From the NCBI GenBank assembly GCA_947628655.1, contig CANRAS010000006.1:1-64000 (forward strand): 64,000 nucleotides of DNA. Direction: 5' to 3'. The stretch is from an uncultured Clostridia bacterium. Lineage in GTDB: Bacteria; Bacillota; Clostridia; Oscillospirales; Ruminococcaceae. Numbering within the stretch: position 1 is the stretch's first letter; the number at the start of each line of letters is the position of its first letter. Positions 28,762-37,136 of this stretch are shown here, piece by piece. The notes under the pieces were generated by a model. The model made no database searches, was not told the origin of the DNA, and saw only the letters and a list, made by a program, of their open reading frames with translations. The translations under genes and the position numbers were made by a program.

Positions 28762-28839
28762 GTGAAAATATTCGCAAAGAAACGAACGCGCTTTTTCGTG
28801 CTGTCGGATAAATGCCGAATGTGCAGATGTTGTTTTTGA
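28762..28839 (+). CDS. Cysteine-rich leader peptide (candidate attenuator)
   Basis: A 25-codon frame begins at GTG 28762, eight bases after GGAGG. Its last eight residues are CRMCRCCF followed by TGA: four Cys codons (TGC, TGC, TGT, TGT) in the final nine sense codons, two of them adjacent. It lies 51 bases before the sulfhydrylase start. A stem formed by TTACA and TGTAA follows. Leader peptides rich in the regulated amino acid are the hallmark of translation-coupled attenuation; Cys-rich upstream frames before sulfur genes are known in Actinobacteria. Its role here is inferred from composition and place. Confidence 0.6.
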   Translation: MKIFAKKRTRFFVLSDKCRMCRCCF

Positions 28840-28890
28840 ATAATCCGCTTACAAAAAACAATCTGTAAAGACATATGGGAGGTAAATATT

Positions 28891-30198
28891 ATGTCGGACA
28901 TTCGCAATTCAAAAAACTGGAGCTTTGAAACGAAACAGCTCCATATCGGACAGGAACAGGCAGACCCCGCGACGGACGCGCGGGCAGTGCCGATTTACGC
29001 GTCAACTTCGTTCGTATTCCATAATTCCGAACACGCCGCAGACCGTTTCGGACTTCGCGACGCGGGGAATATCTACGGACGGCTCACTAACCCCACGCAG
29101 GATATTTTTGAACAGCGCATTGCCGCTTTGGAAAACGGCGTCGCGGCGCTTGCAGCTTCATCGGGCGCGGCGGCTATAAACTATACGCTGTCGGCGCTTG
29201 CAAAAGCGGGGGAACATATCGTCGCGGCAAAGACGATTTACGGCGGGACTTATAACCTGCTCGCGCACACATTGCCGCTTACATCGGGCATTACAACGAC
29301 GTTTGCCGACCCTTACGAGGAAGGCTCGTTTGAGAAGGCAATCAAAGATAATACTAAAGCGATTTTTGTTGAAACTCTCGGCAATCCCAATTCCAACGCG
29401 ATTGATATTGAGGAAGTCGCGAAAATCGCGCATAAGCACGGTATTCCGCTTGTTGTGGATTCGACGTTCGCAACGCCTTACGTTATCCGTCCGCTTGAAC
29501 ACGGCGCGGATATTGTAGTTCACTCCGCGACGAAGTTCATCGGCGGACACGGCACGGCTATCGGCGGTGTAATAGTAGACGGAGGGAAATTCGACTGGAA
29601 ATCTTCGGGGAAATACCCGTGGCTGTCCGAACCTAATCCGAGTTATCACGGAATTAGTTTCGCCGATGCGGTAGGCGCGGCGGCGTTTGCTACTTACATA
29701 AGAGCGATACTTCTGCGCGACACGGGTTCGACCCTCTCGCCGTTCCACGCGTTTCTATTCCTGCAAGGGCTTGAAACGCTGTCGATCCGCGTAGAACGCC
29801 ATATAGAAAACGCGCTGAAGATAGTCGAGTATTTGAACAATCACCCGCAGGTTGAGGCGGTTCACCACCCGTCGCTCCCGACAGAGCCGAGCAACAGCAT
29901 TTACAAGAAGTACTACCCGAACGGCGCAGGCTCTATCTTCACATTTGAAATAAAAGGCGACGCGGAAACCGCGAAGAAGTTTATTGACAACCTCGCGATT
30001 TTCTCTCTGCTCGCGAACGTAGCGGACGTAAAATCCTTAGTCATCCACCCCGCAAGCACGACCCATTCTCAGCTGACCGAGGAAGAACTCCTAGACCAAG
30101 GCATAAAGCCGAACACGATTAGGCTTTCGATAGGCATAGAGAACGCAAACGACCTTATAGCGGCGCTTGACGAGGCGTTTAGAGCGGTAAGCGATTAG
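28891..30198 (+). CDS. metY: O-acetylhomoserine sulfhydrylase (MetY-type)
   Basis: PLP enzyme of 435 residues in the Cys/Met metabolism family; joins O-acetylhomoserine with sulfide or a thiol to make homocysteine. The PLP Lys is about residue 215 in HSATKFIGGHG; VDSTFATPY provides the Asp that contacts the pyridine ring. Length and the SFVFHNSEHAADRFG start match the MetY branch better than cystathionine synthase. GGGAGG precedes the ATG. Preceded by a consensus promoter and Cys-rich leader. The TAG stop is the first unit of a heptanucleotide array, followed by a terminator. Confidence 0.88.
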   Translation: MSDIRNSKNWSFETKQLHIGQEQADPATDARAVPIYASTSFVFHNSEHAADRFGLRDAGNIYGRLTNPTQDIFEQRIAALENGVAALAASSGAAAINYTLSALAKAGEHIVAAKTIYGGTYNLLAHTLPLTSGITTTFADPYEEGSFEKAIKDNTKAIFVETLGNPNSNAIDIEEVAKIAHKHGIPLVVDSTFATPYVIRPLEHGADIVVHSATKFIGGHGTAIGGVIVDGGKFDWKSSGKYPWLSEPNPSYHGISFADAVGAAAFATYIRAILLRDTGSTLSPFHAFLFLQGLETLSIRVERHIENALKIVEYLNNHPQVEAVHHPSLPTEPSNSIYKKYYPNGAGSIFTFEIKGDAETAKKFIDNLAIFSLLANVADVKSLVIHPASTTHSQLTEEELLDQGIKPNTIRLSIGIENANDLIAALDEAFRAVSD

Positions 30199-30228
30199 AG
30201 GTAAGAAGTTAGAGGTAAGAGGTAAGAA
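30197..30228 (+). repeat. Heptanucleotide array starting at the metY stop
   Basis: Period-7 units (TTAGAGG, TAAGAAG, TTAGAGG, TAAGAGG, TAAGAAA) begin at the TAG stop codon of metY and run into the terminator. Confidence 0.8.
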
Positions 30229-30253
30229 AGCCCCGCCGTCGGCGGGGCTTTTT
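30229..30253 (+). terminator. Terminator after metY
   Basis: AGCCCCGCC-gtc-GGCGGGGCT is followed by TTTTTC. The opposite gene ends nearby, so it may also stop that transcript. Confidence 0.85.
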
Positions 30254-30273
30254 CATTTGTTCAAGGATTACTA

Positions 30274-31444
30274 TTAAAATTGTTCGTTCCTAAATAACAT
30301 CACATTCTTGGCGTAATAGCCGTTGTTTTTCGTGTATGATGTTTTAATGGTGGTCTTTTCAGGAGATGAACCGTGTTTGGTAAAGTCAATGCCTTTATCC
30401 AGCGCATACGCAATTACTAATGTGGCATCGTTGGATTTATAATAACTAAATAAATAGTCATCTGGTTCGTAATTGTCGTTGTGGGGTTCTTGGTCGATTT
30501 GAAATTTGTACTCTAATCCTTTTCCAAGGTAAGCGTCTATTTCTTCTTTGGTTTGCCCCGCTGTTACACCGCCTGCAAAGACTACTTGTAGCTGCGCGTT
30601 CATCATTGTATGCAACTCTTCATATACCCCCTGTTCTGCGGTGTTTCCCAGCGTGTCTTGAGTTTCAAGAAGAGAAACACGCACAGGAACGGTTGTGGCT
30701 ATTGCTCTTATAGGGTCTTCTTCATTGTCTCTCAAAATATATTCTTTTTTACCACTATCATCTTTTTTCTTTGCAGTTTCAAGCGATAAGGCATTGTGAA
30801 TCGTTTCTGTTTCTTCGGACACTTCTCCGTCTTTGGAATAAAGCGTATAAGTGTAATCAATTCCTTGCTTTACTTTGAATGAGTTGGGTTCTTCTTTGAA
30901 AATGGGTTGACAATTGAAAGTAAACCACGTATCGAAACGGTATTTGTCATCGTCTCCATCAGTATATTTGTATGGCGTATCAATAGCAACTCCCCCATTT
31001 GAAGACAAGCCATATTCCTTACAAAACTCTTTTACTTGCATCCCTTGATTAATGTCATATATTTTACCGCCTATGCTTACCTCGTTAAGTTTTATATCAT
31101 CTCTAACTTTAACTCCTTGCATTGGCGTTACAGGAGCGCTTACACTTCCCCTTGTATTAATACCGCCTACATCAGCAGGCGTAGTAAGTATATCACTTTC
31201 AGGCGGCACATAAGCGTCTTCGGGCACATAGGGAGTTACCGCTTCAGGCTCTGAACTTGTGCTTTCTTCAGATGTTTCAGTAGAATTATCGCCTTGACTT
31301 TCCCCGCTCGAATTAGCGCTTGCCGTCACCGAGGACGGCGCGTCAGAACCCGCGGGGGGGGGGGGTAGCGTTATCTTTACAGCCCGACAAAGACGCGGCT
31401 AGAGCCATTGCCATAACCGCAGAAATGATTTTTACGTTTTTCAT
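30274..31444 (-). pseudogene. Ser/Thr-rich lipoprotein, frameshifted at a C12 tract (phase-off)
   Basis: ATG 31444 (after AAGGA) starts a lipoprotein signal ending LAASLSGC. Right after KDNAT a run of 12 C (sense strand; 31354-31365) sends the frame to a stop five codons on. Removing one C joins it to a long frame continuing GSDAPSSVTASANSSGESQ, with an Asp/Glu/Ser/Thr-rich linker and a 280-residue body, about 389 residues in all. The join is seamless, with a linker typical of lipoproteins. The body has no family I recognise. It is either slipped-strand phase variation or a length error in the assembly. It has its own consensus promoter. Confidence 0.8.
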
Positions 31445-31499
31445 AGTTTCAATTCCTTTCTTAAATAAAAAATTTACCGTAGGCAAAACTTCTTTGAAC

Positions 31500-31528
31500 A
31501 TTATAGCACGTTTGCCGAAATTTGTCAA
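31500..31528 (-). promoter_or_regulatory. SigA promoter of the lipoprotein
   Basis: TTGACA (31523-31528), 17 bases, TATAAT (31500-31505) preceded by TGC. Fully consensus, so the frameshifted gene is still strongly transcribed. Confidence 0.88.
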
Positions 31529-31561
31529 GCCGTTTTTGCAAATTTGAACGCAAAAGCACGC

Positions 31562-31625
31562 GATTAGATGTAAGAAGTGAGAAGTAAGAGGTAAGATAAA
31601 TCAATCCCCGCCGTCGGCGGGGATT
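31562..31625. repeat. Heptanucleotide array and GC hairpin
   Basis: Period-7 units (TTAGATG, TAAGAAG, TGAGAAG, TAAGAGG, TAAGATA) occupy 31564-31598. Then AATCCCCGCC-gtc-GGCGGGGATT (31603-31625) forms a perfect hairpin followed by TTTT on the plus strand. It separates the lipoprotein promoter from the end of the carbohydrate-binding protein gene and may serve as a weak terminator. Confidence 0.7.
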
Positions 31626-31666
31626 TTGCTGTGTTATTTATGCGTTAATTCGACATTGTTCTCCGT

Positions 31667-33772
31667 TTATCTCCGCTTGAACAGTCCCGCGAACAGACAA
31701 CCGCCGATAAGCACTATTGCCGAAATTCCTAACAGAATAACGTCCTCGCGCGTGATGTCGTAGGAATTATCCGTCTGCGCGGTGCTGTTGCCCGTATTGC
31801 CGTTCATATTGCCGAACTTGCCACCGCCTATGCCGTTTGGAACATTGCCCGTTTCCCCTTGCTGAAAGTCGGGGCGCGTGCCGAACGTGCCGTCCTGCGG
31901 GTTAGCGGGCTGTGCGCCGTTTCCGTCCGCGCCGTCCTGCGGAGCAGTCGGCTGTGCGGTGTTGTCGCTCGTGCCGTTCGGAGGAACGGGCGGTTCACTG
32001 CCGTCGCTTGCGCCGTCCTGCGAAGGCTCGTCGCTGTCGCTCGTGCCGTCCTGCGGGTCGGTCGGCTGTGTGCCGTTTGCGCTTGTTTCACCTTGCGAAA
32101 ATTCGGGGGGCATACCTCCGAAACCGCCGTTCGGCATTTCGGGAAGAGTACCGCCGTCTGTTCGGTCGGGGCGTTCGGGACGCTGAAAACCGTTCTCGCC
32201 GTCGGGAAGTGCGGTAGGCTGTCCGCCGTTTTCGGTCGGAGCGTTCTCCGTATTCGCACTCGCGGTCTGAACGCTTACGGTCGAGGTCTGCGTTTCTGAC
32301 GTGGTTGCGCCTGTGCCGTTCACACCGCCGAACTTATCGCCCTTATGCCTGCCGAACATTCCGCTTTCGGTATCGCCGAATTGGTCAAATCCGCCGTTTC
32401 CAAATCCCCCGCCGAACTTGTTCCCGCCAAAACCGCCGAAACCTCCGCTTGCCGAAGTGTTGTCAATCGTGACTTCCGTTTCCGTACCGTCGATGTCAAC
32501 GGTGCAGACGTCGCCTATTTCAAGTTCGGGAGTACTGAGTATAATTGACGAGAATTTGCACGGTATTGTATCGGTAAGCAGTACTGCCCCGCCGTCGTCT
32601 TTCAGCGTAACGACAGCGCCCGCCGCGCCCGTTGTGTTCATCATCAAAAATCCCTGCGGAGAAGCCGAACTAAATCCCTCCGCCATTGAACTTCCTCCGC
32701 ACGCGATAACCGTACCTCCGCTAACCTCGCATACTCCGCCGTTTTCGCTGGCGCAGTCCAAGGCGCAGGAGCTTTCGCTTACGCTTACAAACACTTTCCC
32801 GCCGTTTATATAGATGTTCCCGTTGGAATCAAGCCCGTCCGCGTCACGTCCGTTTTCGTTTATCACCGTGATTTCCCCGCCGTTTATGTTAATAGCGGAG
32901 TTCGCGCCGTAACCGTTCGCGTTAAAGCCGTCGTCTGTCGGGTGAATTTCAATCGTCCCTCCGTCAACGGTAATGCTTATCGCCTCGATACCTTCATAGC
33001 ACGACGGAATGGAAATGTTTCCCGACTGCACATAAATCCACGAGGTCTGTTCGTCATTTGACGCGGTTATTCCGTCGTCGCCCGCGGTTATTTCGATATT
33101 GCTGTCGCAAATGCGAACGCTGTCGTTTGCGTGAATACCGTCGGCGGGAGCGGTTATTTTAATATCACCGCCCGTGATTACCAAATCGTCATTGCATACA
33201 ATTCCGTGCTGATACTCGGCGTTTACGGTAAGAGCGCCCGCCCCGTTTATCGTCAAATCATCGCGCGCATAAACAGCGCCGTCAATTCCCGAAGAAACAG
33301 CGTCCGCGCTGTATTCCGCGCCCGACGAGATATTATTCTCCCCGCTTAAAGTCAGAAAAACCTTTTCCGCCTGCTCGACAATAAGCGCCGCGCTGTCCTC
33401 GGAGTTTATCGAAACGCCGTCAAGCAATATGCGGATTTTGTCGTCGCCGTCCGCGTTTATGATTATACTGCCGTCGGAAAGTTCTCCCGAAATTACATAA
33501 TTCCCCGCGTACACTATATAAATATCATTGCCGTTTGCATACGCGCCGTTTCCGACAACCTTGCTCCCGCTGTCGGACAGCGTTATTTTTGCCGCATTCG
33601 TTGTATCCCAATCCGCGTTTAAATCGTTCGCCGTGAAAATATCATCGCTGTTGCCCTCGTCGGCGAGTGTGGTTATCCCCAACGCCTTGCCGTTCATAAA
33701 AAGCACTGTGAGAACGATTGCAAACGCTGCAATTATAACGCAGATTAAATCAATATGTTTATGCGTTGACAT
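31667..33772 (-). CDS. Cthe_2159-like carbohydrate-binding beta-helix membrane protein
   Basis: 701 residues. An N-terminal membrane helix (about 8-30) is followed by a beta-helix built of short repeats such as DDLTINGAGALTVNAEYQHG and DDGITASNDE (about 90-400). This arrangement is typical of the DUF4353/Cthe_2159 family, which binds acidic polysaccharide. Residues 455-660 are low-complexity (GGFGGFGG, then PQDGTSD-like ten-residue repeats). A C-terminal membrane helix plus KRR tail ends the protein. It follows DUF4956 by four bases, third in the VTC-DUF4956 operon. Likely surface-exposed; ligand not proven. Confidence 0.82.
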   Translation of the reverse strand: MSTHKHIDLICVIIAAFAIVLTVLFMNGKALGITTLADEGNSDDIFTANDLNADWDTTNAAKITLSDSGSKVVGNGAYANGNDIYIVYAGNYVISGELSDGSIIINADGDDKIRILLDGVSINSEDSAALIVEQAEKVFLTLSGENNISSGAEYSADAVSSGIDGAVYARDDLTINGAGALTVNAEYQHGIVCNDDLVITGGDIKITAPADGIHANDSVRICDSNIEITAGDDGITASNDEQTSWIYVQSGNISIPSCYEGIEAISITVDGGTIEIHPTDDGFNANGYGANSAININGGEITVINENGRDADGLDSNGNIYINGGKVFVSVSESSCALDCASENGGVCEVSGGTVIACGGSSMAEGFSSASPQGFLMMNTTGAAGAVVTLKDDGGAVLLTDTIPCKFSSIILSTPELEIGDVCTVDIDGTETEVTIDNTSASGGFGGFGGNKFGGGFGNGGFDQFGDTESGMFGRHKGDKFGGVNGTGATTSETQTSTVSVQTASANTENAPTENGGQPTALPDGENGFQRPERPDRTDGGTLPEMPNGGFGGMPPEFSQGETSANGTQPTDPQDGTSDSDEPSQDGASDGSEPPVPPNGTSDNTAQPTAPQDGADGNGAQPANPQDGTFGTRPDFQQGETGNVPNGIGGGKFGNMNGNTGNSTAQTDNSYDITREDVILLGISAIVLIGGCLFAGLFKRR

Positions 33773-33776
33773 TTTA

Positions 33777-34448
33777 TCACCCCATATAATCCCCGTTGTA
33801 GCTTACAAGCACCGCGCTTTCTACGCCGTCCATTTCGGACAGAATGTTGATAAAGTCCGTGCTGTCGTCTTTCAGGCGAACTTCAAGGTTGAGTTCGATA
33901 TTCCCTTTCTGCACGGTCTTGCTCTTGACTACACAGTGCAAAGTCGCCTTTTCAAGGAACGCTTTCGCCTGCTTTTCCGTGTCGCTGTCTATACATTGCA
34001 AAACGACGATATACGGGTCGCGGTGAGATTTCCTGTTGACGAACAGCAGTAATATAACGCCGATTATCACACTTCCTATAACGGCAAGCGGTATCATACC
34101 CGCGGCTAAAACTATTCCCGCGGCAATAGACCAGAACAGGAACGCAATATCAAGCGGTTCTTTGATAGCCGTCCGAAAACGCACAATAGACAGCGCGCCG
34201 ACCATACCGAGCGATAACACGACGTTTGACGTGACCGCTAAAATAACTACCGTTGTTATCATAGTAAGCGCTATTAAAGTAACGCCAAACGACGAGGAAT
34301 ACATAACGCCCGTGTAGGTTTTTTTGTACACTAAGAAAATAAAAATCCCTATGCAAAACGCTAAGATAAGCGCAAGCGCCATATCGAGTATACTAACGCT
34401 TGTGACGTTCTCCAAAAATCCCGATTTAAAAATGTCCTGAAAAGTCAT
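33777..34448 (-). CDS. DUF4956 multi-helix membrane protein
   Basis: 223 residues. About four membrane helices in the first 125 residues (FCIGIFIFLVYKK; MITTVVILAVTSNVVLSLG) with the family motif SIVRFRTAIKEPLDIAFLFW, followed by a soluble ferredoxin-like domain. Encoded between a VTC domain and the carbohydrate-binding protein, a frequent trio in Clostridia. Role unknown; a channel or transporter for the VTC product is an inference. Confidence 0.85.
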   Translation of the reverse strand: MTFQDIFKSGFLENVTSVSILDMALALILAFCIGIFIFLVYKKTYTGVMYSSSFGVTLIALTMITTVVILAVTSNVVLSLGMVGALSIVRFRTAIKEPLDIAFLFWSIAAGIVLAAGMIPLAVIGSVIIGVILLLFVNRKSHRDPYIVVLQCIDSDTEKQAKAFLEKATLHCVVKSKTVQKGNIELNLEVRLKDDSTDFINILSEMDGVESAVLVSYNGDYMG

Positions 34449-34478
34449 AATTTTTTCCTTTCTTTATTTAAAAATTAA

Positions 34479-35150
34479 TTACCCGTAAATCCGCGCCTGC
34501 GCGTATTTTGAAAACGCCTCCGCTCTGCGTCCCGAAAGCTGTATCACATCGCGGATTATGTCGGGGAGAAACTCGTCCCACTTTACTTCCATAAGAATAG
34601 GCGCGTCGCCTGCGGGAATTGTGACGAGATTTTCGCTTAGAAAATCCGTTTTTGACAATCCCGTGCGAATGTCGTAATCAAACGTCACACGGACGTTTCC
34701 CGCCGCGTAAACAAACGGTTCGCGCGTATAGTCCACAACGGTTTTCGGTCGCAGGGAGCGCGTTTTCATCTTTAGGTAAAGTTCGCGAAAAAGCGCGTTT
34801 TCGCTGTCGCGGAGAAATTCAATGTCACCGCTTAGTATAGCCCCCGCCTGCTCTTTCGTTATCCGCGCGGACTGCTTTGAGCAAAGCCCGTTTCGCTTGC
34901 TTTTCTTTTCAAGAGCGATATAATCCGTATCGCCGTTGTAATAACGAATACGAAACTTTTCGCGCCTGTCCGTGCCGTCGATTTTTTCACGCAAGGCGCG
35001 GTCAACAGGGTCGTCGAAATACAGACTTCGGATAGAATACCGCCCGTTTTCCGCGTGCGGGTCGGGTTTCATTACAGCCAAAAGCCGACTGCGCAAAACG
35101 ATGTGGTCGGACTTTGTTATCTCTATTTTCCACTCGTGCCGAAATTTCAT
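34479..35150 (-). CDS. VTC-domain (polyphosphate-polymerase-like) protein
   Basis: 223 residues. The VTC tunnel fold is recognised from the start FRHEWKIEI, YSIRSLYFDDP, REKFRIRYY, IALEKKSKR and MEVKWDEFLPD: basic and acidic residues lining the active tunnel of polyphosphate polymerases. It may make polyphosphate or act on another anionic polymer. First gene of the operon, 30 bp before DUF4956. Confidence 0.85.
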   Translation of the reverse strand: MKFRHEWKIEITKSDHIVLRSRLLAVMKPDPHAENGRYSIRSLYFDDPVDRALREKIDGTDRREKFRIRYYNGDTDYIALEKKSKRNGLCSKQSARITKEQAGAILSGDIEFLRDSENALFRELYLKMKTRSLRPKTVVDYTREPFVYAAGNVRVTFDYDIRTGLSKTDFLSENLVTIPAGDAPILMEVKWDEFLPDIIRDVIQLSGRRAEAFSKYAQARIYG

Positions 35151-35179
35151 CTCACACCTCCGTTATTTGTTATGTTCGT

Positions 35180-35209
35180 ATTATAACAATCTAAACTTAA
35201 ATGAAGTTT
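35180..35209 (-). promoter_or_regulatory. Promoter of the VTC operon with dyad in place of -35
   Basis: TATAAT (35180-35185) has no TTGACA at the right distance. Instead AAACTT-catTT-AAGTTT (35193-35209) forms a perfect 6-bp dyad over the -35 zone. This suggests an activator-dependent promoter, perhaps under a response regulator. Confidence 0.6.
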
Positions 35210-35238
35210 AAGAAAGAAAAAAATTTTTCCGCTGAAAA

Positions 35239-35261
35239 ATCCCCCGCCGTGAGCGGGGGAT
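35239..35261 (-). terminator. Terminator of the sigma/anti-sigma operon
   Basis: On the minus strand ATCCCCCGC-tcacg-GCGGGGGAT is followed by TTTTTC, 23 bases after the stop of the putative anti-sigma gene. Confidence 0.85.
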
Positions 35262-35283
35262 CTGCAATTATCCCAAAACAGTA

Positions 35284-36195
35284 TCAGTTAATATCTCCGA
35301 CGGCAATTTCCGCGCTGTTTACGTTTAAATAATCATCGCACTGCGGGGCGTTCGAGGCTCTTGTGAAAACCGCAAGACATTCGAGAATTTTCACGGTGTC
35401 GCTCTCCGAAAGTCCGACGGTCGTTAAACCAACGTAAAAATCGTCTGCTTTAAATTCGGCGTAGTAACCGCACTGTCTGCCGTCAAAAATGCGCGTGCAG
35501 AACGTCATTTCCGTGTCCGCAATTACCGACTTCGGCAGGCTTTCAAACTCCTCGCGGTTTATGAAAATACAATTTCTCCACCACGGAACGGGCGTTCGGC
35601 TGAACACGACTTCCGCCCAGGTATCGCCGTCCTTTTCAAACCGAAAAACGTCGTTTTCAAACATCTCCAATACCTCTCCCCACTCGCCGTCTGTCATCTC
35701 GCGGCAAAATCCGTGCTTGCCGTCGGGATTGAACAGAGCAGGGAGCGGAGCGGTTTCGCGAAGTCCCTCGACAATGTTTGACAAATCAAAATCCGCGCTA
35801 AGTCCGAAGTGTTCCAGAACTTCGGCGCGCGACATTTCATACAGCGGAGGTACCATAAATAAATCCATATTCTCGTTACCGCTTATCGCGACTTCGCCGA
35901 TTTTGATTTCGTTTTGAAAATCTCGGTCGTTTTCTGCCGAAGCCGAAACGCTCGCGTCGGCATTGCTTTCAGATGAATTAATTGATGAATAATAGGCGGT
36001 GTTTTCGGAATTAACCGCCGACTGCTCCGTAATTTCCCCCTTATTATTAACAAGCGCAAAAGCCGTTCCCGCGACGATTGCCGCGCTTACGGGCGCGGCA
36101 AAATTCACCGCGATTCTGCGTTTTCTGCGCCGAGCGTTTTCAAGTTCCGCACAGCGCGCCAAAACATAGTCGTAACATTCCTCAACTGTTCTCAT
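35284..36195 (-). CDS. Putative membrane anti-sigma factor
   Basis: 303 residues. A cytoplasmic N-terminal helix (MRTVEECYDYVLARC) and Arg-rich stretch precede one membrane helix (about 46-66), then a Ser/Asn-rich segment and an extracytoplasmic domain of about 190 residues. No HCxxC zinc motif is seen. Assignment rests on a 14-base overlap with the ECF sigma gene and on topology. ATG 36195 follows AAGAGGGG by eight bases. Known partners of ECF sigmas behave this way. Confidence 0.6.
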   Translation of the reverse strand: MRTVEECYDYVLARCAELENARRRKRRIAVNFAAPVSAAIVAGTAFALVNNKGEITEQSAVNSENTAYYSSINSSESNADASVSASAENDRDFQNEIKIGEVAISGNENMDLFMVPPLYEMSRAEVLEHFGLSADFDLSNIVEGLRETAPLPALFNPDGKHGFCREMTDGEWGEVLEMFENDVFRFEKDGDTWAEVVFSRTPVPWWRNCIFINREEFESLPKSVIADTEMTFCTRIFDGRQCGYYAEFKADDFYVGLTTVGLSESDTVKILECLAVFTRASNAPQCDDYLNVNSAEIAVGDIN

Positions 36196-36730
36196 ACTCA
36201 AACCCCTCTTTCGTAAGTTCCGTTTTAAGAGCCGTCCGCGCACGGTGCAAAAGCACCTTGACAGCGGACGCGGTTTTCTTCATAACAACGGAAATTTCAT
36301 TGATTGACATATCCTCAAAATACATAAGCCACAGCACCTGCGCATACTCCGATTTCAGCTTTTTGACTGCCGAGTAAAGTTGTTCGTTTCGCTCTTTTGT
36401 CAGGAAATTTTTCTCTATATCGGTTTCATCGGCGACATCACAAAAATCATCAAGCGGTTCTAGAGCGTGATTTTTATTTCGCCTTAAAAACTCCAGAGCA
36501 ACGTTTCTGCCAATGCCGTAAAGAAAAGTCTTGAACGAGGACTTCCCGCGGAATTTCGGTTTTTTATCGGCTAGTCTTACAAAAGTTTCGCAGCAAAGTT
36601 CATCGGCGGTGTTCAAATCGTGAACGTAATTATTAACGTACATAGTAAGCCCGTTTTTGTACTCGCGGATTATCTCCAAAAGCGCAGAATTATCGCCCGC
36701 AAGAAATTTTTCATATGCGTTATTATCCAT
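36182..36730 (-). CDS. ECF-type RNA polymerase sigma factor
   Basis: 182 residues. Region 2 (about 20-85; ADELCCETFVRLADKKPKF and SFKTFLYGIGRNVALEFLRR) recognises the -10; region 4 (about 115-170; EDMSINEISVVMKKTASAVK) is a helix-turn-helix for the -35. No region 1 or 3, as in ECF sigmas. Overlaps the gene of the putative anti-sigma. Its target promoter is not obvious here; no SigA promoter is clear upstream either, so autoregulation is possible. Confidence 0.9.
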   Translation of the reverse strand: MDNNAYEKFLAGDNSALLEIIREYKNGLTMYVNNYVHDLNTADELCCETFVRLADKKPKFRGKSSFKTFLYGIGRNVALEFLRRNKNHALEPLDDFCDVADETDIEKNFLTKERNEQLYSAVKKLKSEYAQVLWLMYFEDMSINEISVVMKKTASAVKVLLHRARTALKTELTKEGFEYENS

Positions 36731-36814
36731 TGCAATTTCCTTTTCAACAGCTGTTGTTCCGCGAGGATTGCCCCGTTCACCTCTTAGTTGCTATCGTCGT
36801 AAAAAAGGTTACAG

Positions 36815-37047
36815 GTAGTAATTAGAGAATAGTAGTTAGTAGTTAGTTTTGGACGGTGATTTGAATATTTGCGCGACCTGTTCGCGGAAAATGCTCGTGA
36901 ATTTTTTGCCCCGCCTGCGGGGGGCGAACGCGTAATAAACCCATTGCCCCGCCCCCTACGGGGGCGGGGCAAAACTAATTACTAGCAACTATTCTCTGGC
37001 AACTAACGGGGCAAAACTAATAACTAATAACTATTCACTAGCAACAA
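36815..37047. repeat. ~190-bp element: hairpin core between inverted heptamer arrays (copy 1)
   Basis: Left arm AGTAGTTAGTAGTTAGT, right arm (from 36974) ACTAATTACTAGCAACTATTC and further units to 37047. The core contains GCCCCGCC..GGGGGGC-type and GCCCCGCCCCCTAC-GGGGGCGGGGC hairpins. A second copy (about 85-90% by eye) lies in the same orientation at 38118-38310, so the rrf2-cupin pair sits between two direct copies. Confidence 0.85.
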
Positions 37048-37099
37048 CACGGCGGTCATTCCCGCGAGCGGGTTACTTAATAACCCCGCGCCGCGCCCA

Positions 37100-37136
37100 A
37101 AACTAACTACTAACAACTATTCTCTAACAACTATTC
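37100..37136 (-). repeat. Heptanucleotide array that supplies the rrf2 stop codon
   Basis: On the minus strand AATAGTT-GTTAGAG-AATAGTT-GTTAGTA-GTTAGTT. The last three codons of rrf2 (Asn-Ser-Cys) and its TAG fall inside the first two units, so the array has replaced or trimmed the original 3' end. Confidence 0.75.

Noticed and set aside
28697..28890. SAM or T-box riboswitch before metY
   Set aside because: No SAM-I core (for example GGGACTGGC) and no T-box sequence (GGTGGTACCGCG); the leader instead holds a Cys-rich frame.
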